64,000 nt of DNA, taken from positions 29,763 through 93,762 of the forward strand of contig DASZHD010000035.1 in the NCBI GenBank assembly GCA_035938175.1. The letters run 5' to 3'. A model generated the notes under the pieces. That model saw nothing but the letters and a program-made list of their open reading frames with translations, searched no databases and was not told where the DNA came from. The DNA is from DASRDE01 sp035938175. GTDB lineage: Bacteria; Vulcanimicrobiota; Vulcanimicrobiia; Vulcanimicrobiales; Vulcanimicrobiaceae. The position numbers and the translations under genes are program-made. Positions 18,334 to 26,843 of this stretch are shown piece by piece (within the stretch, counting starts at the first letter, position 1; every line of letters begins with the position of its first letter).

Positions 18334-19353
18334 GTGTTCCGTTTATCCGAAAAATCGCTGTACGTGGAAGCGATCGATCTATGGATCGATTCCATGCGGT
18401 CGCGCGACCGCTGCTACGTCTCGCATGGCCACGGCGATCATGCCCGCGAACACGCGACGATCGTTGCCACGCCCAACACCGCCGCTATTTGCCGCGCGCG
18501 TTTTGCACGCCGCGAACGCGATCCGCGCCAGCCTGCCCTTTTGGAAGCACCCGTCCCGCCCCGGCCCCGGTGCGCTTTCGAAGAGCACGCATTCAACCGT
18601 CCGTGGAGTGACGGCGAGCACGTGCTCACGCTTTTTTCGGCCGGACATGTCTTGGGAAGCTCGCAGCTCCTTATCGAGAGCGAGTCAGGCCGCTTCGTGT
18701 ACACCGGAGATTTCAAACTCACGTCGTCCGCGACGGCCGAGCCGCCCGAAGTGAAGAAATGCGACGTACTGTTGATGGAATGCACGTACGGGCGACCGCA
18801 CTACGCGTTTCCGCCGCGCGACGAAGTCGCCGCCGAAATGGCGGCATTCGCTCGAGACGCGCTCGCATTCGACGCCATCCCGGTGTTTTTCGCGTATTCA
18901 CTCGGTAAGGCGCAAGAAGCCATTTCCATTTTGGGCGATGCGGGATTGCCGCTCACCGTGCACGGCGCCATCGACACGATCAGCAAAGTTTACGAACGAT
19001 GCGGTGTTAGGCTGCCGCCGTACTCGCGGTACGATGCGCTCGCGTTTTCACCCAGCGCCGTCGTTTGGCCGCCCGGCCGTCCGTTGCCCAAGACCATCAG
19101 CGAGCACACCGTGCGCACTGCCGTGCTCACCGGCTGGTCTTTGGATCGCAACGCCATATTCCGGTACGGCGCCGAACGCGGCTTCGCGCTGAGCGACCAC
19201 GCGGATTATCCGGCCCTATTGCGGTATGTGGAACTCGCGCAGCCGAAAAAAGTGCTGCTAAACCACGGCTGGCGCGATTTCGCCTATCGTTTGCGCGCGG
19301 CGGGCGTCGACGCGGAGTATTTGGAAGAGCATACGCAGCTTACGTTGTTCTAA
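18334..19353 (+). CDS. ligase-associated MBL-fold DNA exonuclease
   Basis: The start GTG 18334 is inferred: upstream in-frame sequence lies over cysK. The 339-residue product has the metallo-beta-lactamase motif YVSHGHGDHAREH, GHVLGSSQ, YTGDF, an MECTYG segment and ALSDHADY, typical of the beta-CASP/SNM1-like subgroup. The family (Xnuc_lig_assoc) accompanies an ATP-dependent ligase, which follows at 19657, separated only by a small opposite-strand gene. Expected role: 5'-to-3' DNA end processing in repair. The other two members of this repair set are at 39499-42839. Confidence 0.88.
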   Translation: MFRLSEKSLYVEAIDLWIDSMRSRDRCYVSHGHGDHAREHATIVATPNTAAICRARFARRERDPRQPALLEAPVPPRPRCAFEEHAFNRPWSDGEHVLTLFSAGHVLGSSQLLIESESGRFVYTGDFKLTSSATAEPPEVKKCDVLLMECTYGRPHYAFPPRDEVAAEMAAFARDALAFDAIPVFFAYSLGKAQEAISILGDAGLPLTVHGAIDTISKVYERCGVRLPPYSRYDALAFSPSAVVWPPGRPLPKTISEHTVRTAVLTGWSLDRNAIFRYGAERGFALSDHADYPALLRYVELAQPKKVLLNHGWRDFAYRLRAAGVDAEYLEEHTQLTLF

Positions 19354-19362
19354 CGCGCGCGT

Positions 19363-19641
19363 TCAATCGACGCCGATGTCCCACAGCAAGCCCAAGTCTT
19401 TCTTCGCAAAAGCGCGAAACGCGATCAATGTTTCGGTATTGCGAATTCCCTGCAGCGCGCCGATGCCTTCGGTAACCAGATCGCTCAGCTCGTCGTGTTG
19501 CTTTACGCGCGCCACGACGACCATGTCATACGGTCCGGCGACGCTGTAAACTTCGGTAATTCCCTCGATCGCGAGTAAGTCGTCGGCGATGCTTTTCAGC
19601 CGCGGACGCTCGACGTTGATGAGGATAAATGCCGTGACCAT
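19363..19641 (-). CDS. stand-alone Lrp/AsnC ligand-binding (RAM) domain protein
   Basis: 92 residues starting MVTAFILINVE, with no helix-turn-helix. The sequence has the betaalphabetabeta pattern of the RAM domain (ITEVYSVAGPYDMVVVARV; GIRNTETLIAF). An alternative ATG at 19653 adds four residues. It is divergent from the ligase gene by 15 bases and converges on the exonuclease gene. RAM-only proteins bind amino acids or act as small-molecule sensors by oligomerising with Lrp-type regulators. The target is unknown here. Confidence 0.82.
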   Translation of the reverse strand: MVTAFILINVERPRLKSIADDLLAIEGITEVYSVAGPYDMVVVARVKQHDELSDLVTEGIGALQGIRNTETLIAFRAFAKKDLGLLWDIGVD

Positions 19642-19656
19642 GGGGAAATCCATTCC

Positions 19657-21333
19657 ATGGTCCGGTTCGGCCAAACCTGCGCGGAAATCGCGGCCCGCCC
19701 GGGAAAACTTGAAAAAATAGCGGTGCTCTCCGCATATCTGCGCACGCTGGACGACGGCGATTTGGCGTGCGCGGCGCGCTTTTTTACCGGGAATCCCTTC
19801 GCGGCGCGCGATGAACGCAGCCTCGGGATCGGCTGGCGTGCCATCGTGGAAGCGGCAAAAAACGCATGGGACGTACCGGAAGGCGCTCTCGGCCCGGCTT
19901 ACCGCGAGCACGGCGATCTGGGCGCCGCGCTTGGACCGTTCGTGCGCCCGCCGTTCGATCTCGCGCTGTTTTCGGAAACGCTGACGCCCGCTTCGCTGTA
20001 CGAACTGTTCGAACAAGCCGCCTCCGCCGGGGGAAAAGCCGCGGGGCGAAAACGCCTGGCGATTTGCGAGCGGATCTTGCGCGCGTGCACCGATCCCGTC
20101 GAAGCAACGTACGTCATTAAGATCGTGACGGGTGACCTTCGAATCGGTCTGCGTGAAGGACTCGTAGTGGATGCAATCGCCGCGGCGTTCGAGTGCCCGC
20201 CTCACGACGTTCGCCGCGCGAGTATGGCTGCCGGAGATATCGGAGCCGTCGCGGTCGCAGCTCGAACCGGAAGCCTGGGCGAAATGCGCGTGGCGTATGG
20301 AGCGCCGATTGGTTTCATGCTCGCAACCCCGATCGCGTACGGCTCCGATTACAAAGATTTGCGCGAGGCCGTCTGGATCGTGGAGGAAAAGTTCGACGGT
20401 ATCCGCGCGCAAGTTCACAAATCCGGCGATAGCGTGCGCATTTTTTCACGCACGCTAAATGACGTAACGCGATCGTATCCCGAGATCGCCGAGCGCCTGC
20501 GCGCGATGAGCGGCGACTTCATGCTCGACGGCGAGATCGTCGCGATGCGCGGCGGACAGGTGCTGCCCTTTCGCTATCTGCAAGCCCGATTGCAGCGTAA
20601 GGTGATTGACGGCACATTGCTGCAAGAAGTGCCGGTGGCATATTATGCGTTCGACATGCTGGCGGACGGCGATGAATTTTTGATCGACGAACCGCTGATC
20701 GAACGGCGGGCGCGGCTGCTGGATCGCATCGGCGAGTCGGCCGCCATTTTCCCCGTCTCATTTAAGCGCTTGAGTGAGGCCCCTCCCCCGCACGAGTTGG
20801 AAGAACATTTCGAACGCGCCCGCGCTGCCGGACACGAAGGCGTCATGCTCAAGCGCACGGACGCGGCGTACCATCCGGGCCGCCGCGGAAAATGGTGGCT
20901 GAAACTCAAGCGGGAGCTGTCGACGCTCGACGTGGTCGTCGTCGCCGTCGAATGGGGTCACGGCAAGCGCGCCAAAGTCCTCTCGGATTACACGTTTGCC
21001 GTACGCGGCGACGACGGACGTTTACTCACGATCGGCAAGGCGTATTCCGGCCTCACCGATTCTGAGATTGCCGAATTGACCAAGTGGTTCTTGGAGCATC
21101 CAATCGAGCGCGAACGGGGCGCCGGCCACCGGTTGTGGGTCGAGCCCAAAATCGTCATCGAAGTCGCTTTCGATATCATTCAGCCCAGCGATCTGCACGA
21201 AAGCGGATTTTCGCTGCGCTTTCCACGCATCGTGCGCGTCCGCGACGACAAGCCCGCCTCCGAGATCGATACCATGGAACGCGTGCGGGAGATTTATGGC
21301 GAGATGCTCGCGCGGGAGGGCCTTACGCCTTGA
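19657..21333 (+). CDS. ATP-dependent DNA ligase
   Basis: 558 residues. The N-terminal helical DNA-binding domain (about 1-200) resembles ligase I type. The adenylylation lysine K245 is in EEKFDGIRAQ, followed by DGEIVA, EGVMLKR, WWLKLKREL and an OB-fold end (VAFDIIQPSDLHESGFSLRFPRI). It seals nicks using ATP. It forms the ligase-associated repair set with the MBL exonuclease upstream and, about 18 kb away, with PdeM and the Lhr-like helicase. Confidence 0.95.
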   Translation: MVRFGQTCAEIAARPGKLEKIAVLSAYLRTLDDGDLACAARFFTGNPFAARDERSLGIGWRAIVEAAKNAWDVPEGALGPAYREHGDLGAALGPFVRPPFDLALFSETLTPASLYELFEQAASAGGKAAGRKRLAICERILRACTDPVEATYVIKIVTGDLRIGLREGLVVDAIAAAFECPPHDVRRASMAAGDIGAVAVAARTGSLGEMRVAYGAPIGFMLATPIAYGSDYKDLREAVWIVEEKFDGIRAQVHKSGDSVRIFSRTLNDVTRSYPEIAERLRAMSGDFMLDGEIVAMRGGQVLPFRYLQARLQRKVIDGTLLQEVPVAYYAFDMLADGDEFLIDEPLIERRARLLDRIGESAAIFPVSFKRLSEAPPPHELEEHFERARAAGHEGVMLKRTDAAYHPGRRGKWWLKLKRELSTLDVVVVAVEWGHGKRAKVLSDYTFAVRGDDGRLLTIGKAYSGLTDSEIAELTKWFLEHPIERERGAGHRLWVEPKIVIEVAFDIIQPSDLHESGFSLRFPRIVRVRDDKPASEIDTMERVREIYGEMLAREGLTP

Positions 21334-21354
21334 CATGAGCTGTATCATACCAAT

Positions 21355-21520
21355 GGATTCCTCGTTAGGTGAGGCGTCCACACGAGAACAAGCCGCTGCC
21401 CGGAAAGGTCGAGAGACCCCAATGGGTCACCAGGTCCCGCCGAACCAAGGCGGCATCCTAACGCGGCTGAGTCCCCCGGGACTCTACGGCGTGTGGTGCT
21501 GAAGCTCGACGTTGAGGAAA
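21355..21520 (+). promoter_or_regulatory. M-box (ykoK leader) magnesium riboswitch
   Basis: The sequence reads like the M-box consensus: CTCGTTAGGTGAGGC at 21361, CGCTGCCCGGAAA near 21394, GTCGAGAGAC, CCAATGGGTCA (about 21419-21429), then GCTGAGTC and the closing GTGCTGAAGCTCGACGTTGAGGA near 21496-21518, which pairs with the 5' TCCTCGTT strand as P1. M-boxes bind Mg2+ and switch off downstream transport genes. An intrinsic terminator follows (21554-21593), so control is by attenuation. It precedes an NRAMP-related transporter operon. Confidence 0.9.
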
Positions 21521-21553
21521 AACCGAATGCAAACCGCGTTTGGAGTTTCGTCA

Positions 21554-21593
21554 GCTGTCGCGCGCGAGGACGCCGCGGCAGTTTTTTATTTTT
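21554..21593 (+). terminator. intrinsic terminator of the M-box leader
   Basis: An 8-bp GC-rich stem (21555-21562 with 21574-21581) with an 11-base loop is followed by TTTTTTATTTTT. It lies about 35 bases after the riboswitch and about 150 bases before the transporter operon. When Mg2+ is high it should form and stop transcription. Confidence 0.85.
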
Positions 21594-21626
21594 ACGTGAC
21601 CTGCGAGAGGGGGTGAAGTGAACGCC

Positions 21627-21722
21627 ATGGACGACGGGCCTAGTTGCAGTCGATTGTTCCTCAAGCTCGCGACGAGCTGCTATTCCTGCTGCGCCGGTTC
21701 CGTGGCGCGGCAAAACCGCTAA
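21627..21722 (+). CDS. possible 31-aa Cys-rich leader peptide
   Basis: A short ORF between the M-box terminator and the transporter operon. ATG at 21627, purine-rich GAGAGGGGG at about 21605-21613 upstream (spacing about 13, longer than ideal), stop TAA 21720-21722. The product has four cysteines in 31 residues (CSRLF early, then SCYSCC). No homolog recognised. It could be a translated leader sensing metal or redox, or chance. Confidence 0.35.
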   Translation: MDDGPSCSRLFLKLATSCYSCCAGSVARQNR

Positions 21723-21743
21723 ATCACTAAGGAGAACCGTGCC

Positions 21744-21875
21744 ATGAAACTTCTGGCATTCTTTCGCGGGATCGTATTCCGCGCGCCGGCATCAGCCGTT
21801 CACGACGATCAGCTGCGCGCCGGCGATTTCCGCGAGGCCCCCATCTTCACGCCCTGGACGATGCTGGTGTCATGA
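21744..21875 (+). CDS. 43-aa small protein coupled to NRAMP-related transporter
   Basis: ATG at 21744 with AAGGAG at 21729-21734 (good Shine-Dalgarno, spacing 9). The stop TGA (21873-21875) overlaps the transporter ATG at 21872 in ATGA form, so translation of the two is probably coupled. The 43-residue product begins MKLLAFFRGIVFRAP; it is amphipathic at the N terminus, acidic in the middle, and lacks a clear TM helix. No family recognised. Context suggests an accessory or leader protein for the transporter. Confidence 0.6.
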   Translation: MKLLAFFRGIVFRAPASAVHDDQLRAGDFREAPIFTPWTMLVS

Positions 21876-23491
21876 TCCAGGCGCAACGCTCGGCCCGCCT
21901 CGACGACTTGCACGTCGGCGACATTCGAGGCGCGCTCGGGACGATCAAGCACGGCGACATCGCTCCACGCAACGGCGTGTGGGCCAAGCTCGTCACGTTC
22001 TTCGCGATCGCCGGCCCGGGCCTCATCGTCATGGTCGGCGACAACGATGCGGGGGCGTTCGGCACGTACACGCAAGCCGGACAGAACTACGGAACGGCGC
22101 TGCTCTGGACGCTGCTCTTGCTCGTGCCGGTGCTCTACGTCAACCAGGAGATGGTCCTGCGTCTAGGCGTCGTGAGCGGCGTGGGGCATGCGCGCTTGAT
22201 CTTGGAGCGTTTCGGCAAGTTCTGGGGCGCTTTCAGCGTGATCGATCTGTTCGTTCTGAACGCACTGACGATCGTCACGGAGTTCATCGGCATCAGCTTG
22301 GCAGCGGAGTTCTTCGGTATTCCGAAACTGCTCGGGGTCGGCATCGCCGCCGCGCTGGTAATGGCGGCGGTCAGCACGGGCAGCTTCCGGCGTTTCGAGC
22401 GATTCGCCGTCGGACTCTGCGCCGGAAGCCTGCTGCTCGTTCCGGTGCTCGTCCGAGTCCACATGCCGATCGCGCAATCGCTTCACGACCTCGTCGTTCC
22501 GGGTCTGCCGAAGGGTGACTTGAGCGTGATCATGCTGCTCGTCATCGGCATCGTCGGAACGACCGTTGCACCTTGGCAGCTTTTCTTCCAGCAAAGCTTC
22601 GTCATCGACAAGCGCATCACGCCGCGCTTTTTGAACTACGAGCGCTGGGATCTCGTAGTCGGCATTGTATTCGTCGTCATCGGCGGCGTCGCGATGGTGT
22701 CGACCGCGGCGGCGACGTTCGCCGGACATACCGAATTCGGAAACTTCGCCGACGCCGGCGCCGTAGCCGCGGGCATCGCAAAGTACGTGGGCCACGTTCC
22801 GGCTGCGCTGTTCGCGCTCGCGCTCGCCGATGCGAGCATCATCGGCGCCGCATCCGTCGGACTCTCGACAGCGTACGCCGTCGGCGACGTGCTTTCGTAC
22901 CGGCATTCGCTGCACCGCAAGGTTACCGACGCGCCGCAGTTCTACGCCGTGTACTTGGGCCTAATCGTGCTCGCCGCTGCAATCGTCCTGATTCCGGGAA
23001 GCCCGCTCGGATTGCTGACGAACGCCGTGCAAGTGCTGGCCGGCGTGCTGCTTCCCAGCGCAACGGTTTTCTTACTCTTGCTTTCGAACGACAAAGCTGT
23101 ACTGGGACCGTTCGTGAACACGACGGGCGTGAACGTCTTTACCGCGCTGGTCATTGCCATGCTGGTCATGCTCTCGATTATCTTGACCGCTTCGGTGCTG
23201 TTTCCGGCTTTCGGCACGCCGCAGATCCTATGGACGCTCGGAGCGGGGACCGGAATCAGCGTAGCCATTGCGTTATGGACTGCGTTTTCAAATCGCCGCT
23301 CCGCACACAACGCCGCGTCCGCTGCGGAAAAGGCTGTCTGGCAAATGCCGCCGCTCGAAACGCTTCCCAAAGCGGTATTCACGCCGATGAACCGCCTCTG
23401 GCTCCTCGTTCTGCGAGCATATCTCGTCATCGCCGTCGGGTTGGTCATTTTCCGCGTCACGCAGTTCGCACTGCATCACGGGTCGCTCTAA
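21872..23491 (+). CDS. NRAMP-related (NRMT-like) divalent cation transporter 1
   Basis: 539 residues with about 11-12 TM helices in the NRAMP/SLC11 pattern. The usual TM1 metal motif DPGN is here D59-A60-G61-A62 (in GDNDAGAFGTYTQAG), and the TM6 MPHN is A233-P234-W235-Q236 (in GTTVAPWQLFFQQS). Loss of the conserved Asn and Met that select transition metals is what NRAMP-related magnesium transporters show. The M-box leader supports Mg2+ as substrate. It is cotranscribed with an outer-membrane barrel and a second NRAMP homolog. Confidence 0.88.
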   Translation: MIQAQRSARLDDLHVGDIRGALGTIKHGDIAPRNGVWAKLVTFFAIAGPGLIVMVGDNDAGAFGTYTQAGQNYGTALLWTLLLLVPVLYVNQEMVLRLGVVSGVGHARLILERFGKFWGAFSVIDLFVLNALTIVTEFIGISLAAEFFGIPKLLGVGIAAALVMAAVSTGSFRRFERFAVGLCAGSLLLVPVLVRVHMPIAQSLHDLVVPGLPKGDLSVIMLLVIGIVGTTVAPWQLFFQQSFVIDKRITPRFLNYERWDLVVGIVFVVIGGVAMVSTAAATFAGHTEFGNFADAGAVAAGIAKYVGHVPAALFALALADASIIGAASVGLSTAYAVGDVLSYRHSLHRKVTDAPQFYAVYLGLIVLAAAIVLIPGSPLGLLTNAVQVLAGVLLPSATVFLLLLSNDKAVLGPFVNTTGVNVFTALVIAMLVMLSIILTASVLFPAFGTPQILWTLGAGTGISVAIALWTAFSNRRSAHNAASAAEKAVWQMPPLETLPKAVFTPMNRLWLLVLRAYLVIAVGLVIFRVTQFALHHGSL

Positions 23492-23493
23492 CG

Positions 23494-25410
23494 ATGCTTC
23501 GTATGATTGCAGCAGCCGCGGTAGTTGCAGCGGCGTTGGCTCTGGCGGGCGTGCCGAAACCGGCGCGGGCTCAATCGACCGCGGCCCCGTCGCCGTCGGC
23601 TTCACCGTCGTCGAGCCCGGCTCCGCAACAGCCGTACGGACTGCGCATTGCTTCGTCGGCATATACGACGTACATCGACACGGCAGCGTCAGGCCCGGGG
23701 CTGACGCCACCCGAAGGTCCCGGGTTTGCCTCAGGATCGCCGCTCTCGCCGATGACGCCGTACGACACGTTTTCGAGCGCACCGCAAACACCCGGTGAAG
23801 CGGGAATCGCGCAACTGGATCTCACCGGACGATACACCGGAAAGCGGTACGATGCGTCCGCAGTCTTGGGAATCGGTGCCGTAACCGGCAGCACGCAGAA
23901 TGCCGCGTACTGGAGCGAAGACCTGTTGCCGGCGCTGAATCCGCATCTGGGTTTCACGCATCTGCCGTACCAAATCGGATTTGCGACGCATGCCGGACAA
24001 GACGACGCGTCGGCTGCGATCGTTTCGCCGCTTTATGGATCGTTCGGCGCTCACGATGGATCGTGGTCGGTGCGCGGCGGGTTTTTCAACCTCCGGCAAA
24101 CGCTGCGTTTCGTCTTCATTCAACCGCCGCTTACGAACGTGACGCCGGCAATCGGAATGTCAACGCCCGAGACGCTCGGTGACGGATCCGCCTCGCTGGA
24201 CTCGTGGCCGTCGCCGGAACCGGGGCTTCCGCTTCATGGCATCGATGCAACGGCCCATTACGGAAACGCTTCGTTCGAGGCCACGAACGCTGCGCTGCCT
24301 GCGCTTCCCGGAACGAGCGCTCGTGCGACGATCCTCTCAGCCGTTATCGATCGCGGCGAAGGCACGCAGTACGCCGCGCAATACCTCCATGCCGTTACGG
24401 GCGGATCTCCGATCCAAACCACGACGCTCTACGGCGCCGATGCAACAACGAATCCCGGTCCGCAGGGTCCGCTTCCAACGAGCACGCTGGGCGGCCAGGT
24501 CGAGACGATTGCGGGCGTTCGAGCGGCGTTTCATCTCGGCCGCGCATTCGACGGTTTGGCAGAAGCCGGGCGGACGTGGTACGACGCCGCGAACGTCCTC
24601 GAACCGGGAACCAATGCGCCCGGCGGGTTCTATCATGCCGGAACGTCGGCGCACTATGGACACTCGACGTACGAAATCGATGCCTACCGTTTTGAGGGCC
24701 GCTATGCCGAGATGATTCTGCCATACGGTACGCCAGAGAATGTTTGGAGCGTCGGCTGGTCGTGGCCCGGCGTGTGGCTCAAATCCACGTATCAACTCGT
24801 CGACAACCTGCAGAATCCCGGATCGAACCGGCAAGGGTATCGCCTGCGGTACTCCGGCAATGCGGGTCCGGTCGAAGTTCGCGCGAGCCTCGCAACGTTC
24901 CATCAGATCGTGCCTGCCACGCTCGCCGTCGTCCATCAAACGGGCTTTGTCGACGGCTTTTTTCTTCCACAATTCGACGATGCCGGCACGCTCGGCGAAC
25001 AGCATCAGTACGCGCTGTACGTCACTTGGCATCCGCGCTTCGGCGATGTTACAGTGGATTACGTCGACGACTTGATGCACCGCGGTTTCGTTTCCTCGCA
25101 TCCGGAAGACGACGTGTCGTATCAAGCGCCCCAGGCAATTCTCACGTACACTCGCCGCTTTGGAAACAACGCGCTCGCGGACGCGGGCTTCGGGAGATAT
25201 GCGATGAAGGGTTCGTTCGGACAAAGCTATACGAACGTCGACTACTTCCAAAACGTGTATTTCGCCGGCGCCCAATTCGCGGAGACGCCCCACGATACGG
25301 TGCTGCTGCAGATCCGGCGGTCGGCTTTCGCCGGTGAACCCTCGATGCTGGGTGGTACCCCGCCAAACTATCGCGCCACGACGCTCGTGATCGAACAGCG
25401 CTTCCAATGA
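23494..25410 (+). CDS. outer-membrane beta-barrel protein of the M-box operon
   Basis: The start ATG 23494 lies two bases after the transporter stop and gives a 638-residue product with a signal peptide (ends KPARAQ). A Ser/Pro/Ala-rich linker (about 27-46) follows. The rest is rich in alternating aromatic strands and turns typical of porin-like barrels, for example QLDLTGRYTGKRY, YGNASFEAT, ARTWYD-like segments and a terminal ATTLVIEQRFQ ending in an aromatic-rich strand. It has no TonB box or plug domain. Inference: it lets the metal ion cross the outer membrane for the two transporters. The upstream open frame (to 22573) is a shadow over the transporter. Confidence 0.72.
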   Translation: MLRMIAAAAVVAAALALAGVPKPARAQSTAAPSPSASPSSSPAPQQPYGLRIASSAYTTYIDTAASGPGLTPPEGPGFASGSPLSPMTPYDTFSSAPQTPGEAGIAQLDLTGRYTGKRYDASAVLGIGAVTGSTQNAAYWSEDLLPALNPHLGFTHLPYQIGFATHAGQDDASAAIVSPLYGSFGAHDGSWSVRGGFFNLRQTLRFVFIQPPLTNVTPAIGMSTPETLGDGSASLDSWPSPEPGLPLHGIDATAHYGNASFEATNAALPALPGTSARATILSAVIDRGEGTQYAAQYLHAVTGGSPIQTTTLYGADATTNPGPQGPLPTSTLGGQVETIAGVRAAFHLGRAFDGLAEAGRTWYDAANVLEPGTNAPGGFYHAGTSAHYGHSTYEIDAYRFEGRYAEMILPYGTPENVWSVGWSWPGVWLKSTYQLVDNLQNPGSNRQGYRLRYSGNAGPVEVRASLATFHQIVPATLAVVHQTGFVDGFFLPQFDDAGTLGEQHQYALYVTWHPRFGDVTVDYVDDLMHRGFVSSHPEDDVSYQAPQAILTYTRRFGNNALADAGFGRYAMKGSFGQSYTNVDYFQNVYFAGAQFAETPHDTVLLQIRRSAFAGEPSMLGGTPPNYRATTLVIEQRFQ

Positions 25411-25538
25411 GCCGGTCTACGCCGCCCGCGCCCGACGATCGCCGGCGTTTCATGGTGGCAATTGCCGTCTATTGCGTCATCGTTGCTGCAGGGCTGGCAT
25501 TTATCGTGCTCGAGTCCGTAAAGCACGGGGGACGCTGA
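25407..25538 (+). CDS. 43-aa single-pass membrane microprotein
   Basis: ATG 25407 overlaps the barrel stop (ATGA) and the stop TGA 25536-25538 abuts the GTG of the next transporter (25539). The product has a cationic, Pro-rich head (residues 1-14) and one hydrophobic helix (about 15-36, VAIAVYCVIVAAGLAFIVLE). It resembles a small regulatory or accessory subunit of the transporter. No named family recognised. Confidence 0.65.
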   Translation: MSRSTPPAPDDRRRFMVAIAVYCVIVAAGLAFIVLESVKHGGR

Positions 25539-26828
25539 GTGACTGTCTGGCGGCGCTTACTGCTATTCTTCTCGGTAGTCGGGCCCGGAATCATTACGGC
25601 AAACGCCGACAACGACGTCGGCGGCATTCTGACGTACTCGCAAGCCGGAGCGCAGTTCGGTTACAATTTGCTCTGGCTCCTGATTCCCGTGACGTTGGCG
25701 CTCGTGGTAACGCAGGAGATGTGCGCGCGGATGGGCGTGGTCACCGGAAAGGGGTTGGCCGATCTCATCCGCGAGAACTTCGGCGTTCGCGTGACGTTTT
25801 GGGTTCTGCTCGTTTTCGTCTTGGGCGATCTCGGAAATACGGCGTCGGAGTTTGCGGGCGTAGCTTCCTCGGCGCCGATCTTCGCGTCGTTCGGCCACGG
25901 CGTCAATGCCGGAATATTGAAGACCGTCATGGTCGTTGCGGCCGCCATCTTCGTCTATGCGACGATTACCCGCGGAAGTTACAAAACGATCGAACGCGTC
26001 TTCTTCGCCTTCTGCGTCGTGTACTTGGCGTACGTCGTCAGCGGAATTCTGGTTCATCCCGACTGGCGCGACGTGCTGCATCAAACGATCTTTCCGCACT
26101 TCCAAGCATCGAAGGCGTATCTGCTGATGATCATCGCCGTTATCGGCACGACCATCTCGCCGTGGATGCAATTCTACATTCAAGCGGCGGTTGTCGACAA
26201 AGGCGTTCGCGAAGAAGATTACGCGCTCTCGCGGCTGGACGTCGTATCGGGTGCACTCTTTACCGACTTTATCGCCTTCTTCATCATCGTCGCGAGTGCC
26301 GCGACGATCTATCTGCACAACCTGCACGTGCCCGCCGGGCAGCAAATCCAGGTGAACGACGCCGGCGACGTGGCGGTGGCGCTTGCGCCGCTGGCCGGTA
26401 AATTTGCCTCCCTGCTCTTTGCATTGGGACTTCTGAACGCGGCGATCTTCACGGCGTCCATTTTGCCGCTTTCCACGGCGTACTACGTCTGCGAGGCGTT
26501 CGGATTCGAGCGCGGTGTCGATCACCGTTTCTCCGACGCCAAGGTTTTCTACGTCTTATACGCCGCGCTCATCGTCATCGGCGCGGGAGCGGTTATCGTA
26601 CCCGGCGCGCCGCTTTTAGCGATCATCTTTTACTCGCAGGTGCTCAACGGCATGCTGCTGCCGGTCGTCCTGGTATTGATGCTGCTGTTAATCAACAATA
26701 AAAAGCTCATGGGTGCGTGGACCAACTCGGCCACGTTCAATGTGATTGCGTGGGCGACGGTGCTGATCGTGGCCGGATTAACGATTGTGTCGACCGCTCA
26801 GAGCATCTTCCCGCAACTTGGCGGCTGA
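25539..26828 (+). CDS. NRAMP-related (NRMT-like) divalent cation transporter 2
   Basis: 429 residues, NRAMP fold with about 11 TMs. GTG start directly after the microprotein stop. TM1 metal motif is D26-V27-G28-G29 (in NADNDVGGILTYSQAG) instead of DPGN; TM6 is S207-P208-W209-M210 (in GTTISPWMQFYIQ) instead of MPHN. The two NRAMP homologs in this operon are diverged from each other (extra N-terminal tail and different length in the first), so they are not a recent duplication. Expected: Mg2+ or Mn2+ import across the inner membrane. Confidence 0.88.
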   Translation: MTVWRRLLLFFSVVGPGIITANADNDVGGILTYSQAGAQFGYNLLWLLIPVTLALVVTQEMCARMGVVTGKGLADLIRENFGVRVTFWVLLVFVLGDLGNTASEFAGVASSAPIFASFGHGVNAGILKTVMVVAAAIFVYATITRGSYKTIERVFFAFCVVYLAYVVSGILVHPDWRDVLHQTIFPHFQASKAYLLMIIAVIGTTISPWMQFYIQAAVVDKGVREEDYALSRLDVVSGALFTDFIAFFIIVASAATIYLHNLHVPAGQQIQVNDAGDVAVALAPLAGKFASLLFALGLLNAAIFTASILPLSTAYYVCEAFGFERGVDHRFSDAKVFYVLYAALIVIGAGAVIVPGAPLLAIIFYSQVLNGMLLPVVLVLMLLLINNKKLMGAWTNSATFNVIAWATVLIVAGLTIVSTAQSIFPQLGG

Positions 26829-26843
26829 CGCAACAGCTGCACG

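Noticed and set aside
18267..18395. N-terminal extension of CysK
   Set aside because: Cys- and Arg-rich, no CysK homology, and it would overlap the divergent exonuclease start. ATG 18266 is preferred.
22573..23493. N-terminal extension of the outer-membrane barrel
   Set aside because: It is an Arg-rich frame overlapping the transporter. The barrel starts at 23494 with a signal peptide.
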